Translations under genes and position numbers: made by a program | The notes under the pieces: model-generated | What the model saw: only the letters and a program-made list of their open reading frames with translations | The model's database searches: none | Told to the model about the DNA's origin: nothing | Shown here: positions 59,184 through 64,000 of the stretch, one piece after another | How the letters are laid out: each line of letters starts with the position of its first letter | Numbering within the stretch: the first letter of the stretch is position 1 | Assembly (NCBI GenBank): GCA_030587365.1 | Contig: JAUQZE010000027.1 | Span: forward strand, 372,001-436,000 | Source: Candidatus Freyarchaeota archaeon | GTDB lineage: Archaea > Asgardarchaeota > Jordiarchaeia > Jordiarchaeales > Jordiarchaeaceae | Length of the DNA: 64,000 nucleotides | Direction of reading: 5' to 3'

Positions 59184-60053
59184 TTAAGAATTCTTGGCTG
59201 AGATTTCTTGTCCTTTCTTGATGCCTACTTGAAATGCCTTCAAGTTAATATCCAAAAGGTTTGTTGGGACCAGCCTTGTGATGCACGATTCCACTGTTCT
59301 AATACTCAAGGGCACCTTCTTAGTTCCTAATAATATTCCCAATAATAAAATGTTTACCACCTTGGTGTTACCTAACTCCTTAGCCAAATCCGTCGCAGAT
59401 ACTACGAATACATTATTTGTAATCCTTTTCAACGTGTTAGTGATTTGGTCGAGTTCCGGGTAAACAGTTTTTTCCAACAGTTCTATAGCTGATCTTGGAC
59501 AAGCGGAAAAACACTGACCGCATCCAGTACAAGACTCCTGAACAACACACTTGCCACTAATCACACTCGAAGCCGGGTTATTCAAAACCAGAAGATCATT
59601 ATTCCCCTTAAAGTAATAATTAACCTGACAGTAAGCGAGACAATTTCCGCACCCATAGCAAAGAGATGGGTCGACGTCCACCTTCTGTCCCTGAAGAGAA
59701 ACCGGAGGAATATTAATATCATTGTTTATAATTGCTATGGAACCCTCATATAAATAATCCATGTAGCGTAACCCCTCTGCCAGCTCAAGTGAAAGAAGAG
59801 CATCAGCTGAACCCTTGGCTACCAACGGGCTGTCCACAGTCGGACCGAACCTGAGGTGAACAATGACCGAGGCAGAGCGTTGACTCATACCCTTAATCTG
59901 CGAAGTTCTCACCCTATTTTCTGGACCTTCCTCAAGGGCTGCCATAGCCAAAATATCTGACGCCAATACCACGCCCTGGCCACCGATTCCAGTCAACACC
60001 ATATTATAGTCTTTATCCAAACTGGTATCTCCACGCTTAATATTGTCTACCAC
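59184..60053 (-). CDS. iorB: Indolepyruvate:ferredoxin oxidoreductase, beta subunit (IorB) with ferredoxin insert
   Basis: This 289-residue protein has the IorB gamma-type fold (VLTGIGGQGVVLASDILAMA; VRTSQIKGMSQRSASVIVHL; LVLNNPASSV near the middle). Typical IorB is about 200 residues. Here two [4Fe-4S] motifs (CYGCGNCLAYC and CTGCGQCFSACP) occur in the middle, residues ~135-185, as an inserted ferredoxin domain. This gives the complex an extra electron path. It precedes iorA. The start used is GTG or ATG at 60053. Confidence 0.88.
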   Translation of the reverse strand: MVDNIKRGDTSLDKDYNMVLTGIGGQGVVLASDILAMAALEEGPENRVRTSQIKGMSQRSASVIVHLRFGPTVDSPLVAKGSADALLSLELAEGLRYMDYLYEGSIAIINNDINIPPVSLQGQKVDVDPSLCYGCGNCLAYCQVNYYFKGNNDLLVLNNPASSVISGKCVVQESCTGCGQCFSACPRSAIELLEKTVYPELDQITNTLKRITNNVFVVSATDLAKELGNTKVVNILLLGILLGTKKVPLSIRTVESCITRLVPTNLLDINLKAFQVGIKKGQEISAKNS

Positions 60054-60187
60054 GCGGACAATTGGAGCTAAGTAACAGTGGTATTTAATTTTATTCTAAA
60101 ACTAACTTCTGTTAAAAATACGAATCCACGAAAACGATTCGAGTTGAGTTTGTATTTTGTTCTTTGGGTTTATGATTTACTTTGTTC

Positions 60188-60817
60188 TTAGGTTAGGGGT
60201 TCGATAATCATGCGGGGGAATTTTCCTAGGTCTAGAAGATAATATTTCATGGCGATTTTCTCTTCGGATAGGCTCTGCACTTCTTCCAGAAGGTCTATGG
60301 AAACGTCCTTAGTGAATACAAATATTACTTTAAACATTGAGCCTTCCCTTTCTTGAACCTTGAGCTTATATAGAATTGGATCCGATTTGCTGTATTCCTT
60401 TAATGCTTCTAAAAATACGTGTAGGTTTTTGATTAAGCTAAAACACTCTTCGGGTTCATTAACTACCCACAAAAATTCCCAAGTGTTTCCGAATCTAAGA
60501 AGCAAGTCGGCCTTAAAATCTCCGAAGCAAAACTCCCGACAGAACCAATCAGGCGCCAGGTGCTTTACAATCAGGTTTAGATTGAAAATGTAGTCCGCGT
60601 TGTCTCGGCACCTGGGAAGTATCTGAAAATCCTCATTAGCGTATATTAGTGCCCTCACCAACTGCTCCCGCGCCTTTTCCAAACGGATAAGCATCGGGCT
60701 GAGTTCTTCGTCATAACCCTCTCTCAAATCCCGCCTAATACCAGAAACAAGACGATTAATTAATGTAAGCTCATCCTCCAATCTAACCCTAACAGTTTCA
60801 ACTATCAAACCCAACAC
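60188..60817 (-). CDS. Unknown 209-residue protein
   Basis: The protein has a helical N-terminus (LEDELTLINRLVSGIRRDLR; LEKAREQLVRALIYANEDFQ), a Cys-containing middle (WFCREFCFGDFKADLLLRFG) and a beta-alpha C-terminal half (YKLKVQEREGSMFKVIFVF). TTG 60817 is the start. No family was recognised. It stands alone between iorB and the ATP-grasp gene. Confidence 0.55.
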   Translation of the reverse strand: MLGLIVETVRVRLEDELTLINRLVSGIRRDLREGYDEELSPMLIRLEKAREQLVRALIYANEDFQILPRCRDNADYIFNLNLIVKHLAPDWFCREFCFGDFKADLLLRFGNTWEFLWVVNEPEECFSLIKNLHVFLEALKEYSKSDPILYKLKVQEREGSMFKVIFVFTKDVSIDLLEEVQSLSEEKIAMKYYLLDLGKFPRMIIEPLT

Positions 60818-61090
60818 CCACCAACCAACACCTAAAAGTAAGAAACTGTATTACACCTTCGCGATCCAAATTATATCTTCCCGAATCCTACTAAAATTTG
60901 AGTAGAACTATTATAAAATCTTTCTGCAAGACCAAACCTATACCAAATTGAAAAAAAGCTATTTTTCGCGATATTTTCTTAGGAAATAACTCAAAATACC
61001 AATAATTTCCACATTTCTGAAACTTAATTACCCCTTTAAAGCAATTAATCTTTAAAAGGTAGGTTAAATTATTCCACTCAGGGTGAAAAC
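60818..61090. other. Spacer with promoters
   Basis: An AT-rich spacer of about 270 bases between divergent genes. GGGTGA precedes the ATG at 61091. No repeat, hairpin or gene is seen. Confidence 0.4.
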
Positions 61091-61963
61091 ATGATTGGTA
61101 TCCTAACTGAAGGAGGCGAAAAAGGCTTCGCAGTCCCTCAACTGGTTGAGGCGGCTAAAAGAAAAAAGGTTAAGACACTGATAATTCCCATGAGAAAACT
61201 GGTACTAGGGGTTTCGGCGAATTCTCCCGCCTCCTTCGGAGATCTAAACCTTCTGGATTTCGACGCTCTGCTTTTCAGAGGCTTCAACCTGGGATCCTTG
61301 GAAGAGGTAATACTGAGAATGGACACGCTCCACAGATTACAGCGTTTAGGCATGAAAATCTACAACCCCCCATCAGCCATAGAGAAAGCCAGCGACAAGT
61401 TCTACACATCAGCACTCTTGGAGGAAGCAGGATTACCCACACCCCGCACCTTCGTCACGGAAGATGAGAATGAAGCTCTAAAAATTTTCAAAGAGATGAG
61501 CGATGTGGTTGTTAAGCCCCTATTCGGCTCTCAGGGGAAAGGAATGACCCGAGTCACCGATATTGAAACCGCATCCAGAGTTTTCGAAAACCTCTCCTTC
61601 TCCAACCTCGTGATTTACATGCAGCAATTCGTCCCCCACGGAAACCGTGACATAAGAGCCTTCACAATAGGAGAAAAAGTCGTAGCCGCAATGTACCGCA
61701 TATCCGACTCTTGGAGAACAAATGTCTTCCAAGGAGCGAAACCAACGGCCCTCAAACTTGAACCCGAACTGGAAGAACTGAGCATAAAGGCGGCAAAAGT
61801 GATAGGATGCGAATACGCCGGAGTAGACATACTGGAAGGCCCAGAAGGCCCCGTAATAATCGAAGTCAACTCCTCTCCCACTTGGAAGGGATTATACCAG
61901 GCAACAAAAATACCAATAGCCGATCTACTCCTAGACTATGTCCTAGAAAATATGAAGCAATAG
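61091..61963 (+). CDS. ATP-grasp ligase of the RimK/MptN group
   Basis: This 290-residue protein has a RimK-type N-terminal region (MIGILTEGGEKGFAVPQLVE; FDALLFRGFNLGSLEEVILR), an ATP-grasp core (ASDKFYTSALLEEAGLPTPR; VVVKPLFGSQGKGMTRVTD) and metal-binding IIEVNSSPTWKGLYQATK. Members add glutamate to ribosomal protein S6, to the methanopterin or F420 cofactors (MptN, CofF), or make lysine. MptN-type addition of glutamate to tetrahydromethanopterin would fit the nearby Mer. Exact substrate is uncertain. Confidence 0.82.
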   Translation: MIGILTEGGEKGFAVPQLVEAAKRKKVKTLIIPMRKLVLGVSANSPASFGDLNLLDFDALLFRGFNLGSLEEVILRMDTLHRLQRLGMKIYNPPSAIEKASDKFYTSALLEEAGLPTPRTFVTEDENEALKIFKEMSDVVVKPLFGSQGKGMTRVTDIETASRVFENLSFSNLVIYMQQFVPHGNRDIRAFTIGEKVVAAMYRISDSWRTNVFQGAKPTALKLEPELEELSIKAAKVIGCEYAGVDILEGPEGPVIIEVNSSPTWKGLYQATKIPIADLLLDYVLENMKQ

Positions 61964-62329
61964 TTCTGGCTCTCCGTCTTAATTTTCCTTAACTGTAAAT
62001 ATCCAGCTGATTTGATAAGAGAAATGGCAACAGAAGGAGAAGAGGGGGAGCCAGGAAAACTCGAAAAAAAGGAGGGGTGGATGCGGATCACATAAACCTG
62101 GCTCCCAACTAAACCCTGAACCAAACTCGTTGGGGGAAGGGGATGCAATTTATATCTCTAAAGTCGCCTTAAAAACCCCACCTTTTCCCAAAAAAAGGAG
62201 ATAATGCCAGAACAGTTTCCATGAGCTAAATATATACAATTTTTCAAATTTATAGCATAATCTTTTTGATAATTTAGTTTCCATTAGGAAACTTTATATT
62301 TTCCACGTTTGTTATTTTTATTGGTCAAA
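61964..62329. other. Spacer with operator-like palindromes
   Basis: About 365 bases between the ligase gene and the AbiE-like pair. It includes the perfect repeat at 62276-62293 and a half-site copy (AGTTTCCAT) at 62214-62222. Otherwise no gene was found. Confidence 0.5.
62276..62293 (+). promoter_or_regulatory. Palindromic operator overlapping the promoter
   Basis: AGTTTCC-ATTA-GGAAACT is a perfect 7-bp inverted repeat directly overlapping the TATA-like TTTATATT. A half copy lies 60 bases upstream. It is placed to block transcription of the winged-helix gene that follows, so auto-repression by that protein is likely. Confidence 0.6.
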
Positions 62330-63220
62330 ATGGCGGGCATAGTAAAGAGAGAAGTGATAAGAGTACTTGAATTACTTTCTTCGGGTTCTCGTTATCCCAG
62401 CGGAATTGTTGAAGAAGTGGGGATGAGTAGGAAAACTGTTTTTCACGCAGTAAAGGTTCTAAAGGAAGCAGGGTTGATTGATGTTTTTTCTCCTCGGAAG
62501 CAGGGTGTTGGAAGACCAAGAGAGTATTTGACTATAACTGAGAGGGGATGGAGGTTTCTTAAACTCTTTGAAGAGTTGAGATTGCTAACAATTATGAGTC
62601 ACTTTAAAAAGCTAGTGTTTGGGCCAGGATATTCTCTCTTAGAGTACGGTGTCCCGTTGATAAATTTCAACATAGAAGTTTTCACCGATAACGAGTCCGA
62701 ACTGGAGGGGTTGTCCGAGAATAGTTTTGAGAAGTTTGTCTGGAAGGAGGAAGATGTTTACGGGAGGTCTAAACTCTCAAGTTTTGAGCCGAGAATTCCC
62801 CTTTTAACAATTGAGGACACAGTGTTAGGCATTCTCCTATTTCTAAGAAACGCTCGGTACGTGGAAGCTATACCCACCCTCATAGCATTAAACAGTAGAA
62901 AAATAGACTACGAGTACCTGTTCAAAAAGGGGAAACTCTACGATTTGGTGGAGGTTATCGGATTCTTCTTGGACATCGCAGACTATCTGAGTCCAAGCAG
63001 GGAAATAAAGCTGGGAAGCAGCTCCTTCAGAAAGGCTAGAACACATAAACAAAAACAGGTTTTCCCCAGCATCAAAACCGAGGGAAGATTCAACAAAGCA
63101 TACGACGAAACATTAAAGAAATTTTTCGACCCCATTGAAGTCTACACATGGTACTGGAGCGTAGAGGGCGTGCCAAGCTTAGAGGACTTTAAAAATTTTT
63201 TCGAAACCTACAACAGGTAG
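62330..63220 (+). CDS. Winged-helix regulator, AbiEi-like antitoxin candidate
   Basis: The protein has about 296 residues. The N-terminal 70 residues are a winged helix (REVIRVLELLSSGSRYPSGI; MSRKTVFHAVKVLKEAGLID; KQGVGRPREYLTITERGWRF). The remaining 220 residues are alpha/beta and unnamed. ATG 62330 is close to the predicted transcript start and the frame starting at 62309 has no ribosome site. The gene for a nucleotidyltransferase-like protein follows after 16 bases, in the order of AbiE-type (AbiEi/AbiEii) toxin-antitoxin pairs. The palindrome at 62276 fits auto-repression. Confidence 0.72.
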   Translation: MAGIVKREVIRVLELLSSGSRYPSGIVEEVGMSRKTVFHAVKVLKEAGLIDVFSPRKQGVGRPREYLTITERGWRFLKLFEELRLLTIMSHFKKLVFGPGYSLLEYGVPLINFNIEVFTDNESELEGLSENSFEKFVWKEEDVYGRSKLSSFEPRIPLLTIEDTVLGILLFLRNARYVEAIPTLIALNSRKIDYEYLFKKGKLYDLVEVIGFFLDIADYLSPSREIKLGSSSFRKARTHKQKQVFPSIKTEGRFNKAYDETLKKFFDPIEVYTWYWSVEGVPSLEDFKNFFETYNR

Positions 63221-63236
63221 CGAAGGAGGGAAATAA

Positions 63237-63839
63237 CTGATTACCAAAAGGGATCTCTCGAACGTATTGGCTCAATTTTCTGAGCTGAAAACAAGGTTAA
63301 TAGCAATAGGTGGAACCTCTCTTGTTCTGCGTGGAATAAAAACCACTAAAATGGATCTAGATTTTGTGGCGGAAAACGAAGCCAACTACAAGAGCTTCGT
63401 AGACTTCTCGGTTATACAGGGATACAAGGTGAAAGCTTACAGTGAAGAATGTACGAGGCTAGTAGGTCCAGTCGTTATAGAGATATTTCTTGAGCAGGTT
63501 CAGGGAGTCAGAATCAATGAACGCATGGTTTCAAGGTGCTCCAAAGACCTACTAAAATTCGGAGAATTTGAAATTCTACCCCTACATCCCCAGGACATCT
63601 TCATCCTTAAGGCACTGGCAGGAAGAGAGCCCAAAGACCTTGAAGACATGAAAGACATAGTGGAAAAAGGATTGATTAACTGGAAACAATTAATAGAAGA
63701 AGTTAAAAAATCATTAGATGAAGGAGCAAGCACCAGAGTGGCACTAGCAACCGGATACTGGCTTGAAAGACTCAAAAACGCCGAAAAATTGGAAATCCCA
63801 GCCAAAGTACTAGACGAGCTCTGGAAACTACTGCCCTAA
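63237..63839 (+). CDS. Nucleotidyltransferase-like (AbiEii/DUF6036-type) protein with apparent CTG start
   Basis: The frame opens after a TAA just upstream, and no ATG, GTG or TTG is in frame until TTG 63267. CTG 63237 lies six bases after AGGAGGG, which is the only good ribosome site. That start adds LITKRDLSNV to the N-terminus, as expected for the family. The core has AIGGTSLVLRG then KMDLDFVAE, the nucleotidyltransferase GG...DxD signature. It is 200 residues. With the preceding winged-helix gene it looks like a toxin-antitoxin pair. The toxin would be this protein; substrate unknown. Confidence 0.68.
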   Translation: MITKRDLSNVLAQFSELKTRLIAIGGTSLVLRGIKTTKMDLDFVAENEANYKSFVDFSVIQGYKVKAYSEECTRLVGPVVIEIFLEQVQGVRINERMVSRCSKDLLKFGEFEILPLHPQDIFILKALAGREPKDLEDMKDIVEKGLINWKQLIEEVKKSLDEGASTRVALATGYWLERLKNAEKLEIPAKVLDELWKLLP

Positions 63840-63960
63840 CAGCGGTACAGGAATCATAGTTCAACATCCGTAATGAGAGTGGTTCACTCGGTTAAAATGA
63901 CAGAAATAAATAGTTGATTCTCTTCTCAATATTAAGAGAGTTCATTGAGGGTGTTTGAGA

Positions 63961-64000
63961 TTGGAAAGAACAGAGTCCATAAAAATCACACGCCTAAAGG
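63961..64000 (+). CDS. Start of a gene running off the window
   Basis: TTG 63961 has GAGGGTG about seven bases upstream and opens a frame (MERTESIKITRLK) to the edge of the window. Only 13 codons are visible. No identity can be given. Confidence 0.35.
   Translation, partial: MERTESIKITRLK

Overview
The window looks like a piece of an archaeal chromosome, most likely a Bathyarchaeia-type lineage. Evidence: a eukaryote-like topoisomerase IB; an HdrA-MvhD fusion with an eight-cluster polyferredoxin; F420-type Mer beside MetV/MetF; indolepyruvate:ferredoxin oxidoreductase; an ADP-forming acyl-CoA synthetase subunit; a cupin-type phosphoglucose isomerase; paired Lrp/AsnC regulators; and TATA-box promoters with AAGGAGG-type ribosome sites. 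The lineage is an inference from gene content. I found no rRNA, tRNA or CRISPR array.

Region 1 (1-5,208) is an accessory edge: a partial unknown gene, an ADP-ribosylglycohydrolase, a zinc-ribbon protein, a GC-rich IS200/IS605-like relic, a methyltransferase, a stub of a P-type ATPase and small zinc proteins. Region 2 (5,392-30,035) is the most striking part. It has three transcription blocks. A leftward block (18,039 to 7,130) carries an HTH protein, a large two-TM protein, a Ski2/Hel308-like helicase with a SWIM-type zinc motif, a zinc-ribbon/winged-helix protein, a RadB-like ATPase, a membrane protein resembling a VirB4 N-terminal half, a TPR protein, a FEN1-type nuclease, a roadblock protein, an MglA-like GTPase and an unknown protein. 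A rightward block (18,960 to 25,949) carries a Cys-rich protein, a divergent RadA, an exported M28-peptidase-like protein, a small membrane protein and a VirB4/HerA-like ATPase split at a T TTT TTC site. A second leftward block (30,035 to 25,991) carries a large exported protein that apparently starts at CTG, small proteins and a polytopic membrane protein. Three copies of a 39-bp motif (two in the central 920-bp divergent spacer, one upstream of the 30-kb promoter) tie the blocks together. My hypothesis is an undescribed membrane-spanning DNA transfer or uptake system with its own recombination enzymes and a GTPase switch.

Region 3 (30,328-47,617) is mainly energy and C1 metabolism: polyferredoxin, an ABC-2 exporter, HdrA-MvhD, two Lrp/AsnC regulators, a short MetF-like protein, Mer, MetV-MetF and phosphoglucose isomerase. 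The polyferredoxin and hdrA genes share a near-identical 34-bp promoter block. A HEAT-repeat gene, a decayed gene and a frameshifted MNT/HEPN toxin-antitoxin pair interrupt it.

Region 4 (47,696-64,000) is mixed: a TPR protein, topoisomerase IB, an E1-like enzyme, an HTH regulator, an acyl-CoA synthetase alpha subunit, a tandemly duplicated helical-protein gene, RNase HI, a B12-binding mutase subunit, a Rieske protein, IorA/IorB, a RimK/MptN-like ligase and an AbiE-like winged-helix/nucleotidyltransferase pair. Several genes appear to use non-AUG starts (CTG twice, ACG once), so start-codon calling needs care here.
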